Origin: Mantamonas sphyraenae | Taxonomy: Eukaryota > CRuMs > Mantamonadidae | Direction of reading: 5' to 3' | Assembly (NCBI GenBank): GCA_026936335.1 | Contig: JAPMXV010000038.1 | Span: 1-64,000 of the forward strand | Length of the DNA: 64,000 bases | In this document: positions 54,456-64,000 of the stretch, one piece after another | Layout of the letters: each line of letters opens with the position of its first letter | Numbering within the stretch: the stretch's first letter is position 1 | Translations under genes and position numbers: made by a program | Notes under the pieces: model-generated | What the model saw: only the letters and a program-made list of their open reading frames with translations | Database searches by the model: none | Told to the model about the DNA's origin: nothing

Positions 54456-56442
54456 ATGACAGATGTGTCGGCGATGGAGCCGATGGACTCGTACACTTGG
54501 CGAGAGAACAGGCGCATGGTGCTGGAGTGGATGGAGGAGCAAGGGGAGCAGCCGCTGTTGACGGCGCCGTTTGAGGCGATTAGGCTGATGCTGAAGCAGG
54601 GGGAGGCGAGCAAAACGCGACGTCACATTGCTTGGGCACACATTATTTTGGAACTGCGCATGTTGGACATTGGATGTCCCGATTTCGTGTCGGAAACACT
54701 TCTTCTGGCGAACCGCATCGACGAGTCGCGCTACTACTCGGTCAAGATGTGAGTTGGGGAGGTTGGGAGTGGAGTGCGATGGACACACAATGTGCGGATG
54801 AAGAGAGTGCATGGCGTGTGGGGACAGAGGAAGCTGTGTGAGGCGTGTGGGAGGCGGTGCCAAATCACAGGTACCCGTTGGCATGCCTGGACAGCGGATG
54901 GGTGCGTCTGCAGAGGCATACAGTAGACTGACGCAGAAAGGGTGCAGCAAGCGGCATACAAACAACAGCAAGGCATACGACGACGGGAGACTGGAGGGTA
55001 GCGGATCAAAGGGCAACCTGCTGTACGACAAGGGAGTTTCGATGCTGGAGAAACGCAGGCAGAATGCCGAGTCGGAGCGGAAGAAGCGAGAGCAGCAGAT
55101 GCTGGAGGAGTGCACATTCACGCCTCAGATCAACAGCCTGCCGCAAAAGAACAGCATGAAGCAGCACGAGTACGTTCCGCTTTCGTACGAGGCGGTGCTG
55201 AACAACACGCCGGACAAGTTTGGCGACTTTGGCAGCAGCAGCAGCAGCAGCGGAGGCATCGGCGCAGGCGGCTCGTCTGCGCGCAAGAGCGTGCATGTGT
55301 ACAATCGACAGGGCAGCTTGCGTTCCATCACAGGCAAAGGACGACGACACACGTCGACGAGCAACGGATACGAGCACACAGCGACGCCACGGGCGTCGGG
55401 AGCACGCAAGCCAAAGACGGGCCGGCGAAAGGGCTCCAGCGTGCGCAGGAACCTGACACACGGACGCAGTGCAAGCAACGGACTCATCAAGAGCCGGTCC
55501 AAGGATGGCAACAGCACAGGGCCACCAGAAGGGACAGGAGGGATGAAAAAGTCGCAGTCGGCGGTGTTTCGGGACAAGGACAGACCCGGACACGCGCAGG
55601 AGGGCAAACCGACAAAGGGATCGTCATCATCAAAGGGAGGCAAAAAGGCAAACCAGAGAGATGGGAATGCAGAGGAGGAGGAGGATGACGTCGGCGAGGG
55701 CAAGCAGGGCGATGACGAGGAGGAGGATGAGGAGGAACAGGAGGAAGAGACGATGCCAGTGAACCCAGTGTTGGCAGCACGCGAGGCGCGCATCGAGGAG
55801 CTCGTGGCAGCGTGTGCATTTGATGAGCACCAGGTGCGGGGAATCCTCAAGTCATTCTCGTTCCTGAATCCAAAGGAGGCGGTGACCCTGCACAAGTTTG
55901 AGTTTGTGCTGCGTGAACTGAGCCTGGCCGACTCGGAGGTGGTTGTGGAGCGGCTGTTTGTGGCGTTTTGTGCGTTGGCAGAGGGACACACACGCAAGGA
56001 CGCATACGGCGACTCGCTGCTGGAGATGGAGGGTTTGCTCCACGTTCTGGCAATGTTGGCAGGACATGGCAAGACACCAGAGCACCAGAAGTTCTGGTTC
56101 ACCTTTTACGCCATGTACAACGATGTGATCACGGTGCAGGACCTGCACCAGCTCACCTCTGAGCTGATGCCCACGGCGCCCACGAACGAGGTGCTGGCTC
56201 GCACACAGCGCATCATGGCACGGCTGAACACCACGGCGGACGGCAAGATCACATGGGACCAGGTCAAGGCGGCAGCAGATGGCGACGCCACGATCCTGTA
56301 TGCCGGCTTCAACGCACGCTTCGAGACGTTTGCGCGTGCCCACAAGAAGCGCCAGGGCACAAGCGCGGTCAACTGGGACACGGTGTTTGACGACAGCGAC
56401 GACGAAGGGGCATCTGCAAGCAAGGCTACGGCGGCGGAGTGA
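54456..56442 (+). CDS. Protein with degenerate EF-hand-like C-terminal domain
   Basis: Exon 1 is 54456-54748 (donor GTGAGT). The acceptor before 54924 restores frame to give 603 residues (SVK then RLTQKGCSKRH), though other acceptors (for example after 54870) would end the first part early, so two genes remain possible. The N-terminus MEPMDSYTWRENRRMVLEWM is helical. LLYDKGVSMLEKRRQNAESERKKREQQ with ECTFTPQIN is a motif often seen in protist axonemal and EF-hand proteins. Ser/Gly/Lys-rich and acidic linkers follow. The C-terminal 200 residues (GILKSFSFLNPKEAVTLHKF, FYAMYNDVITVQDLHQLTSE, MARLNTTADGKITWDQVK) look like EF-hand pairs lacking most calcium ligands. Function unknown. Confidence 0.6.
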
Positions 56443-56485
56443 GTGGGATGGAAATGAAGGCAGATTCTTCTTGCAGTGCAGCGCC

Positions 56486-58248
56486 TCACATCCCCAGGAT
56501 GATCGGTTCTTGCTTGTCCGCCTTTTCCTGTTCCTGTTGGGCGCGCTGCTGCTGACGCAGGGCAAGCTTTTCCTGCGAGGTGAGCTTCTTGGCCGGTGCC
56601 ACGTCGTCGTTGTCGTCTGTGTGTGCCGTGGCGTCGCTGACGAGTTTCAAGTCGTCCGAAGGCTCTCCTCCAGAGGCAACAAAGATGCTTGTGTCGTCGT
56701 CGTCTTCGTGCTCGTCATCGTTGTGGAGACTGAGCACAGGCTTGTCCTCCGGGTCGTTGTTGTGGTTGTTGTGGGGCTGGGCTTCGAGGAGGCCAACAAC
56801 CTGCTGGTCGCCGCCGTCGATGGTGATGTCCTCGTCGTCGGCCTCGTCCATGGCCTCGGCCATGACGCCCATGAGGGCCATATGAACGACGCCGCAGGCA
56901 CAGCACACAAGGGTGCACCAGATGAAGATGGGAATGAGAGCGACGCCCATGCTGACGGACTTTGGGTCGTTGAGATGTGCAGCCACAAGGACATAGGTGG
57001 CACTCCTGGCCACAAAGGTGACGATGGCAGCCATGTACTCGCTGCTGTTGACGTCCAACTGCTGCTGCAGGGACTCTGCGTCCATGTCCGCAGCCAGGCT
57101 CATGATGTAGGTCTTGCGCATGGAGTATCCGGCGCAGGCAAAGAACACCAGCTGGAAGGCTTGTTCAATAAAGAGGGGCATAAATGCCATCCATGCACTG
57201 AGGGAACCCTGGGCATAGAAAGCCAGAAGGACGTAGGTGAGCGACCAGGCCAGATGGGGAGCCCACAGATCGAGGGCATAGCCTGTGTATCCCAGCGGGT
57301 ACCACTTGGGTGGCATACCCATAGCCTCCATCTGCTGCTGTTGATCCCTGTAAGCGGAGGGTGAAGCGAGGATAAAGGTGCGCACGAGCTTGAGGGCGCG
57401 GTCGGCAAAGATGGGCACAAAGACCAGGTCGACGTAGCTGAGGGAACCGGCGGCGTTGCCTTGGTCCAGGCGGATGGCCAGCAGGATGTGAAAGGCAGTG
57501 TTGAGAAAGGGCGAGATGCCGTTGACAAAGGAGACAAAGCGGGCGGAAAAGGTGAGGACTTCGGCGTCGGGCTCGGGGTTGCCGGCAAAGGCGTTCTTGA
57601 GACCGACACAGCCGACGAGGAGGTAGAGGGCGTCGAGGATGTACAGCGGAATGAAGGCGCCCATCCAAGACCAGCCTGCGCCGCCGTCTGCCTTTGTGGC
57701 AATGAAGCTCGGGGCCATAAACAGGACGCTGACCAGAAGGGTGGAGACGCAGCACAGGGCACAGATGAACGAGGGATGGAAGACAGAGGCGAGAAAGTCG
57801 GCTGTGTCCTGGCCAAACTGTGCAGAAACCTGGGCGTAGGCGGCGAGGCCGTTGGCGCCGTACAGGTCGTACAGATCTCTGAGGGGACGCATTTCCGTGA
57901 GCGACGGGAGCAACGAAACGACGGGGTGTACGCACGCACACGGGCCACCACTTACCTCTTGGTGGGATTGTTGAGAATCTCCCAGGCCTCGTTGACCTTT
58001 TTAAACTCTGTGGCATTGCCTGTGGGCTTGTCCGGGTGTGTGCGAAGGGCCTTTTCGCGGTAGGCTGTTGATCATCAGCCGATCATCACAACGAGGAGAG
58101 TCAGCAAAACGGTGAGTCGGCGTAGAGGAGACCCATTGCGGTGGATGATGGGGCACGTACCTCGCTTGATGGTGGCCTCTTCAGCCTCCCGGTCGACGCC
58201 GAGGACTTCATACGGGTTGTCGATGGAGCGGCCGGCTGCGAACTGCAT
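56486..58248 (-). CDS. J-domain (HSP40) multi-pass membrane protein
   Basis: Exons 58161-58248, 57956-58064 and 56486-57878 join to 529 residues. The N-terminal J domain (about 10-75) reads NPYEVLGVDREAEEATIKRA, then ALRTHPDKPTGNATEFKK, then ILNNPTKRDLYDLYG; the HPD motif that stimulates HSP70 is intact. About eight hydrophobic segments follow (for example FICALCCVSTLLVSVLFM, GAFIPLYILDALYLLVGCVG, VALIPIFIWCTLVCCACGVV). An acidic, Asp/Glu/His-rich cytosolic tail ends KQEPIILGM. A J domain before a polytopic core suggests a chaperone recruiter at an internal membrane. I do not know an orthologue. Confidence 0.85.
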
Positions 58249-58326
58249 CGTCAAGGATTGGAGTGGATGGAAGAGGGAGGGGGTGGAAAGGGGGGTATGT
58301 ACATTTGCGATTTTCTGTGTCTGTGC

Positions 58327-59692
58327 TCACAGGAACCAACGAGGCGCAGTGGGCTGCACGGTCTTGCGTTGGTGCTCAGGGACGGCGTCGAAAACAACAA
58401 ACTCGCGGTTCTCATGCTCGTCGACCTTGAGCACGCTGGCCAGGTTTCCGCATCGGTAGCAGTAGTTGGGGGCTGGGCCGATGCAAGCGGAGCACGAGAG
58501 TAGACAGGTAAAAGGCGTGTGAATGCGTGTGTGTGTGAGTGTGCATGTCATGTCAATGTGTGTGGCCACACAGCGTGGCGTAGGAAGCAAAGGGCGAAAA
58601 CTCACCACTCCACACAGTAATGCAGTTCTGGTTGCTGAACAGCAGCTGGTAGCCGGGCATGGCCAACTGGTGAGCACGGCACATGTACTCCAACTTGTTG
58701 GTGTGTAGGAACTGCGCATGATGCGAATGTGGTGTCAGCGGTGGGTGCCGGGACCGCCAAAAAATGGTGCGCTGGAAAAAACGGGCGCAGGATCGCATCG
58801 TCGGCTTGCGGCAAAGGGGGGCCCGAGGTCAAAACGCACCCGTTCGACGGCCACTTCGCCGTAGAGGAAGCCAGCGCCACGTGCGCCGATGCCCCAGTCC
58901 TTGACTTGTTCATCCGGGTCACTCCAGACGAGATCGGTCATGACGCCCTCGTTGGGGATCTCCTGAAAGCGGTCGAGGGTGCGCAGCTCGGCCAGCGTGT
59001 CACCGCCGTTGGGAGACAGGCCGCCATGCACGCAAAAGATGGAGCCGTTGACAACCTGGGCAGGTGTGCGAAGGATGTGCGAGTGTGCACGCAAGGGCGA
59101 GCAGCGCAAGCGTGGATACAGGGAGAAGGGGAGGGGTGTAAGCAGGCGCGAGAGGGATTGGCGGAAAAAGAAAAGGGTCGAAATGGGCGCAGAGTGCCCT
59201 TTTTGGGGCCCATGCGCGCGGCTACACGTACTGCACCAAGAGGGAACATGTCAAACGTCTCCATGGCGTGCTTCCAGCAGTTGCTGCTGCCAAACTTTTG
59301 CATGCCCTCGTCCCACAGGCCGTACATGCGCGTGATCTGGCGGGTTTCGTGGTTGCCGCGTAGCAGCGTGTAATCCGGTCTGGGTACTTGACCTTGTACG
59401 CCAGCAGCAGACCCAGAGTCTCAAAGCCAAAGTAGCCACGGTCGACCAGATCACCCAGGAAGATGTACTGCGTATCCGGAAGCTCACCACCCACGCGGAA
59501 CAGCTCCATGACGTCGTAAAACTGAGCGTGCACATCGCCACAGATGGTCACTGGCGCCTCCACAGGCTGCACCGTGCTCTCCTCCACCAGGATCTCCTGT
59601 GCTTCACGGCACAACTCCACCATCGAGCTCTCGTCCAGCGTGTCGCCCTTGCGCAGAATCTCCAGCCACTTGTCGACGTCACCCTGGCCCAT
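58327..59692 (-). CDS. PP2A/PP4/PP6-type serine/threonine phosphatase catalytic subunit, frame break
   Basis: Exons 59232-59692, 58840-59055, 58606-58711 and 58327-58472. Without two extra bases near 59367-59372 the product is 308 residues, the family size. Metal and phosphate motifs are GDVHAQFYD (the usual GDxHG has Gly replaced by Ala), [31 protein letters not shown] and [12 protein letters not shown], then [12 protein letters not shown]. The extra AC dinucleotide lies just before GNHE and moves the frame, so as written the protein would end early. The C-terminus is APRWFL rather than the DYFL end methylated in PP2A; the Leu is kept. [11 protein letters not shown] and EESTVQPV favour PP6 or PP4 over PP2A. 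Confidence 0.8.
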
Positions 59693-59720
59693 TGTGTGTG
59701 TGTGTGTGTGTGTGTGTGTG
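59693..59720. repeat. (TG)n microsatellite next to phosphatase start
   Basis: About 13 TG units directly upstream of the phosphatase ATG (CA on its coding strand), inside the 117 bp divergent intergenic region with the coiled-coil gene. The tract would lie in a 5' UTR or core promoter. Confidence 0.9.
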
Positions 59721-59809
59721 GGGTTGTGGTGCGGGAGCCGGCGCTGTGTGTGCGCTCGTGGCACCACCATTTTCCTCGACACCCATCCTATCCACCCTTC
59801 TTTATCCTC

Positions 59810-61644
59810 ATGTCACGCACGGTGCGTCGCTCGCTGCAATTGCAGCCACGAGCCTCGCCAAAGGCGATGGAACCGCCAGCAAGTCCCAGCCCGGGGGGCT
59901 CTGGCTATGTGGTGCAACGGGCATACACTGCACAGCGGACACACACCACAGGTGCAGCACAGGGAGGCGTTGGAGCACACCAGGACGCAAACACGTATGG
60001 CAAGAGCAGGCCCGTGCCGCAAACAAAGACGTACGACTTGTCCAGCGTCGGCGTCGTTGGTGGCACCACCTCCTCTGTGTCCCACTACTTTGTGCCACAG
60101 CGCACCCAGGACGAGGAGCAGATGGACGCACAGGCACGTCGCACGCGCAATCCACACCACATGGCCGGCAGCGCGGGCAACGGCACAGCGTACGCTCGCC
60201 ACAACAACCTTCAGGGTGGCCATGTCACAGGATCTACGTACACACGCACGACATCGTCACAGGACATACCCAGTGGCGGCTCGACGGGAACACACACGAC
60301 GGCGTGGGCGTACACAGGCGGGGAATTTGGCTTTGACGAACGTGTGGCCACGCTGAAAGCGCGCCAAAGCCACGCACACACCTACGACGCACTGGATGAC
60401 ACTGCAGAAGATGACACACTGGACGACAGTCGACAGGAAGACACATTGGACGAGACGTTTGGCGACGAGAGCGATCCATGGGCTCAGGAGCCGTCCGTGT
60501 TGTCCTGGAACGCCTCGTTTCCCTACACGGCGTCGCTGGAGCAGTACAAATCGTACAATGCGCAGGTGGAACAGGCCCAACATCACAATCACACACAGGC
60601 AGCGTACGGACAGCGTGGTGGTGGCACGACCTCCTGGGCCGGGAGCTATGCACAGCAACCGGTGGCCGCAGACGACACCCACGAGGTGCTGGCGCGGCAG
60701 AAGGAGCGTAGGGAGCGCATGCAGGCGTTGGAGAGCAACAGCAAACATTGGGAAGAGCTGCTGCGCAAACGAGACGACCATTCGGCGGAGTTGGAAAACA
60801 CAGTGCTGAGCCTGCGCAGGGAGCTGGCGCAGCAGATGCAACTCACGTCGCGGTTGCAAGACCAACTTGCACAGGCGCAGCAAGCCATGCTGGAAAGGCA
60901 CCAGGCGAGCATTGCCGAGGAAGAGGAGGCGCACGAGAAGATGTGGAAGCTGAACAGAGACGTACGAGAGCGTGATCAGCTGCTGGGCCAGCTGCGTGCC
61001 AAGCTGCAGGAACGGGACACGGAAATCCTGGATCTGCATCGTCAGTTGACACAGACAAAGACCCAGCTGCGCATGGCCATGGCCGACAGTAGCGAGGAGC
61101 AGGCACGGCACGTTGCCAAGAAGGAAGAACACTCGCGCGTACACGCCCAGGTGCACGAGTACGCCACAGCTTTGGCAGCCATGGAGAAACAACGTGATGA
61201 GTACAAAGCACGCCTTGATGCGATGGCTGACCAGATGGACGCCGAGGCGCAGGAGGCGGCACGCAACTTTGCTGCTGTGGAGTCGGAACGCGATGCACTG
61301 CGCACTCAGCTTCAGACGCAGCAGCCACCCAACAATGCCACGGAGGAGAAGGAGGAGGAGGTACTCAAAGGAGGAGACCAGGTGTCGGGAAAGGACAGCG
61401 AGGCCATGGCCGCGTTGGAAAAGGAGATCAAACGGACCAAGCAGAAGCTAGCGGCTGCGCAACGCGACAACGTGGTGCTGCGCGAACAGCTGGAACAGTA
61501 CACAGGCACATTTCGCAGCCAGGAGGAGCGCATCACGCAGCTGCAAGGCAAGGTACAGCAGCTTACAGCACAGATGGATCTGCTGGAAGATGGACATGGG
61601 GACGAGAGCGCTTCACTGCTGGCACTCAGTGGCACACAGGGTGG

Positions 61645-61678
<34 letters not shown>

Positions 61679-62101
61679 ACTGTGGCACAGGAGCAAGAGT
61701 TGGCAGACTTGCGCAGCCGCGTGGAGTTTCTGGCCAGCGAGAACGATTCGCTTCGTGAGGCAGAACAGGCGCTGCAGGAGCAGTTGAGCGCACAGGCGGC
61801 ACGCGACATGGACGTGGACATGGACTCATTGTACAAACTCGATCAACAGGCAGCCACGTGTGCAGTCGACCTGGAAAACCTGGTGAGTGTCGTCCAAGCA
61901 CACGCGCAGGGGCAACCGGCGTCCATGGACCTGCTCCTTGGTGCTTCCTCGCCTGCTTCCATCCACAAGCATGCCCAGCCCCCCGCACAGCTACGTCAAA
62001 TCGACACTAGTCTCCAACGGCTGTCCTCCAGCATCCACGAGTTGGGTGATGTGTTGACGGCGCAGATGGCCGAAGCCATGAGCGAGTGTGCAACGCAGTG
62101 A
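59810..62101 (+). CDS. Long coiled-coil protein of unknown function
   Basis: A single exon of 763 residues from MSRTVRRSLQLQPRAS. The N-terminal 290 residues are Gln/Thr/His/Gly-rich and disordered (ARHNNLQGGHVTG, AWAYTGGEFGF). From about 300 to 660 there is nearly continuous coiled coil with heptads (LRKRDDHSAELENTVLSLRR, SRLQDQLAQAQQAM, LDLHRQLTQTKTQLRMAM). It is interrupted by a poly-Ala tract from (GCA)n near 61648-61676. The C-terminal helices (QIDTSLQRLSSSIHELGDV) end with MAEAMSECATQ. No known domain is seen; structural roles at basal body or cytoskeleton are common for such proteins but not shown. Confidence 0.7.
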
Positions 62102-62110
62102 AGTGTGATC

Positions 62111-62131
62111 GTGTGTGTGTGTGTGTGTGTG
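62111..62131. repeat. (GT)n microsatellite between convergent genes
   Basis: About ten GT units in the 66 bp between the stop codons of the coiled-coil gene and the kinase gene. Confidence 0.9.
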
Positions 62132-62167
62132 GTATCATGTTCATACAATGTTCAACTTTCCTTTCCA

Positions 62168-64000
62168 TCACCGATCCATCACCTCTGCCATGATGGAGCT
62201 GAGGTGCTCGTCGTGGCCAATGTTGGACGAAATCGATGCAAGATCGTCGCGAATCTGGTGGAACGACGGCCTGTCTGCAGGGTCGCTTGCCCAGCACGCT
62301 TGGATCAGGGTGGCAAAGGGTCCGTGTGCATCTGCACCCACCTCGTCCTGGAACGACGGGTGCTTGAGCCACTTCTTCATCAGGTCCACCTCGTCCATGT
62401 GTCCCTCGAAAGGCACCTCGCCTGTGCACATCTCGTGCAAGAGCGTGCCAAAGCTGTACACATCGGTGCGCAGATCGTACTCGGACGGGTCGTCGGCCGT
62501 CGTTTGCTCGGGGCTCATCCACTGCCAGGCTCGCCTCCTGCTTGCCCACTCGCGGCTGAAATACTTGGTCTGCATCAGGCCATAGTCCGTCAATTTGATG
62601 TCACCACGCGACGTCACCAGCACGTTGGCACTCTTCAGGTCACCGTGCATCACCGGCGTGTGGAAGTTGTGCAGCACAACCATGCCCGTAGCCACCTCTT
62701 TGGCCACTTCCAGCACCTGCGGCATCGACAGCTTGCGCTTGTGCTCATGCAGCAGCTTGTACAGATCGCATCCATCCACAAGTTCCATCAGCACGCTGAC
62801 AGAGCCTTCGTCAACACACAGGCCAGTGAGGCCCACCAGGTTGGGGCTGTGCAGGAAGCTCATGATTTCCAGCTCGCGCACAAAAGCATCCGCCTGCTCC
62901 TGGTTCGTAAACTTTTGCAGGTGCAGCTCCTTGATGGCCACCTTGGTGTAGTTGCTTTCGCCCTTGTACACCTTGCCGTACGAGCCCTCGCCAATCACCC
63001 CATCCTTTGTAAACTCGCCGGGCTTGACCACCAGCCAGCCCATGTTCGGCGACACGTTGATGCTGCTGCTGCCACCCTGGCCCTCGCTGCTTCCCTGCGA
63101 CGCACCCACGTTGGGACTGCCAGGTGCCCCCGGCATCGTCGACACGGTGGTTGACGTGGTGCGTGCCGGCGCAGGCGATCCTGATCGAGACGCGCTGCGT
63201 TCCAGCGCCTCGCCAATCAGCGTCGTCGGCGTGTTGCTGTTGGTTGCGCCTCCACGTGCTGCCTCGGCCTTGTACTTGTCCTCCTCCTCCTGGAACGGAT
63301 CGCGGCCACCTGCCTCGGCTGCAGGCGTGCCCGGGCGTGAGCCTCCGGTTTCGCTCATCTCAATGTCGCTCTTGCCATCGTACTCCTCCTTGCGTGCGCT
63401 GATGCTCCACCAGTACAGCATCTTGAGGACGGCAAAGAGCACACCGGCGCCAGAAAACACACACGAGACGACAGTGATGCCAAACGAAAGCGAGGTCGAC
63501 GGGATCAGATTGAGCAGGGCAATCTGCAGTCCAAGCTGCGGCACATCCTCCACAAGGTTGGATCCCAGCTTCCACTTTTCCAACGACTCGTCCAGATCCT
63601 CGTGGGTGTGCACGTCGTACAGGTGGTTCGGCACGGCCTCAATCATGGGCGAGAGCAGCTTGTACGCGTCCAGGTCGATGATGGTGGCCAGAAACAGCGC
63701 CACGTGGCCTCCTGTAGACAACTTGGAGCCCTTGATGAAGTAGCCCAGCGAGGTTTGATACCGTTCGATGAGTTTAAAGTTGCGGAAGGGCTTGACTTGC
63801 ATGATGTAGGGAATCACAAACCAGAAGCGGAACAGGGCAGGCAGACCCACAACCACAGCCGAAATGATGGCCAGCAGCGGGTTGGTGGCCAAGTTGACCG
63901 TAATGGAGAGGATGTCCGAGAGCAAATCGGCAAACGTGAGCACCTGCTTGGCGTAGAACTTCCACTCCATCTTGGCGTCCGGGTTGTTCTTCTTGTCCGC
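62168..64000 (-). CDS. Membrane-associated TKL-type protein kinase, 5' end beyond window
   Basis: The reading frame is open to the window edge, with ten codons visible upstream of the ATG at 63970, so the true start is outside. The visible 610 residues have several hydrophobic segments (LLAIISAVVVGLPALFRFWF, HVALFLATIIDLDAY, FGITVVSCVFSGAGVLFAVL), then a Ser/Gly/Pro-rich cytosolic linker. The kinase domain lies in the last 280 residues: GEGSYGKVYKGES, VAIKEL, VMHGDLKSANVLV, LTDYGLM, WMSPEQ and DVYSFGTLLHEM. HGD instead of HRD is common in tyrosine-kinase-like kinases; DYG replaces DFG. The catalytic Lys and Asp residues are kept, so activity is likely. The ligand or input domain would be in the missing part. 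Confidence 0.9.
   Translation of the reverse strand, partial: ADKKNNPDAKMEWKFYAKQVLTFADLLSDILSITVNLATNPLLAIISAVVVGLPALFRFWFVIPYIMQVKPFRNFKLIERYQTSLGYFIKGSKLSTGGHVALFLATIIDLDAYKLLSPMIEAVPNHLYDVHTHEDLDESLEKWKLGSNLVEDVPQLGLQIALLNLIPSTSLSFGITVVSCVFSGAGVLFAVLKMLYWWSISARKEEYDGKSDIEMSETGGSRPGTPAAEAGGRDPFQEEEDKYKAEAARGGATNSNTPTTLIGEALERSASRSGSPAPARTTSTTVSTMPGAPGSPNVGASQGSSEGQGGSSSINVSPNMGWLVVKPGEFTKDGVIGEGSYGKVYKGESNYTKVAIKELHLQKFTNQEQADAFVRELEIMSFLHSPNLVGLTGLCVDEGSVSVLMELVDGCDLYKLLHEHKRKLSMPQVLEVAKEVATGMVVLHNFHTPVMHGDLKSANVLVTSRGDIKLTDYGLMQTKYFSREWASRRRAWQWMSPEQTTADDPSEYDLRTDVYSFGTLLHEMCTGEVPFEGHMDEVDLMKKWLKHPSFQDEVGADAHGPFATLIQACWASDPADRPSFHQIRDDLASISSNIGHDEHLSSIMAEVMDR

Noticed and set aside
1-64000. 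Transposons, CRISPR arrays, tRNA or rRNA genes
   Set aside because: No transposase, reverse transcriptase, terminal inverted repeats with target duplications, spaced short repeats, or tRNA cloverleaf motifs were found by reading; a tool search could still reveal a tRNA.

Overview
The window is the end of a nuclear chromosome of a eukaryotic microbe. It opens with about 172 bases of CCCTAA telomere repeat, so the chromosome end is at base 1. The genes are intron-bearing, with GT..AG introns mostly 55-360 nt (longest about 500), standard stop codons and a moderately GC-rich composition. The gene set (VPS15, CCT3, XPO5, TIMELESS, PEX12, a CEP57-like protein, DYNLT, a G-alpha, a Rag GTPase and a TKL kinase) fits a free-living, probably flagellated protist. 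Neither the sequence nor my memory fixes the lineage. TTAGGG telomeres, XPO5, CEP57 and DYNLT are compatible with a unicellular holozoan or apusomonad-like organism, but other protist groups are not excluded.

Region 1 (1-6.2 kb) is subtelomeric: a frame-disrupted gene with a duplicated repeat domain starting about 360 bp from the telomere, then an ankyrin/LRR gene with two frame changes. Region 2 (6.2-14.8 kb) is a large inverted duplication. Two near-identical arms of about 2.95 kb (6215-9164 and 11862-14818) each carry a complete RPS14 gene and a CENP-N/Chl4-like kinetochore gene, in divergent orientation. The unique core between them holds a GH47 mannosidase and a second LRR/ankyrin gene related to the first. 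The left CENP-N copy is truncated by a one-base insertion; the right copy is intact.

Region 3 (14.9-64 kb) is dense core genome. In order: NUS1, VPS15, a 91-aa unknown gene, an SPFH protein, CCT3 (with a C/D-box snoRNA in its fourth intron), a 7-TM gustatory-receptor-like protein, a PX/DJ-1 fusion, RagC/D, a second SPFH protein, MRTO4, a possible mitoribosomal protein, G-alpha, DYNLT, XPO5, PEX12, TIMELESS, a CEP57-like protein, a kelch protein, a polytopic membrane protein, an EF-hand-like protein, a membrane J-protein, a PP2A/4/6-type phosphatase, a coiled-coil protein and the 3' part of a membrane TKL kinase cut by the window edge.

Genes are packed as alternating divergent and convergent neighbours. 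Start codons of divergent pairs are typically 55-120 bp apart, which implies shared bidirectional promoters, and convergent stops are often 10-80 bp apart. Several otherwise conserved genes (XPO5, CEP57-like, the phosphatase) each carry one frame break, so some disruptions may be sequencing errors rather than pseudogenes. Exon joins given here were inferred by eye from splice consensus, phase and family similarity.
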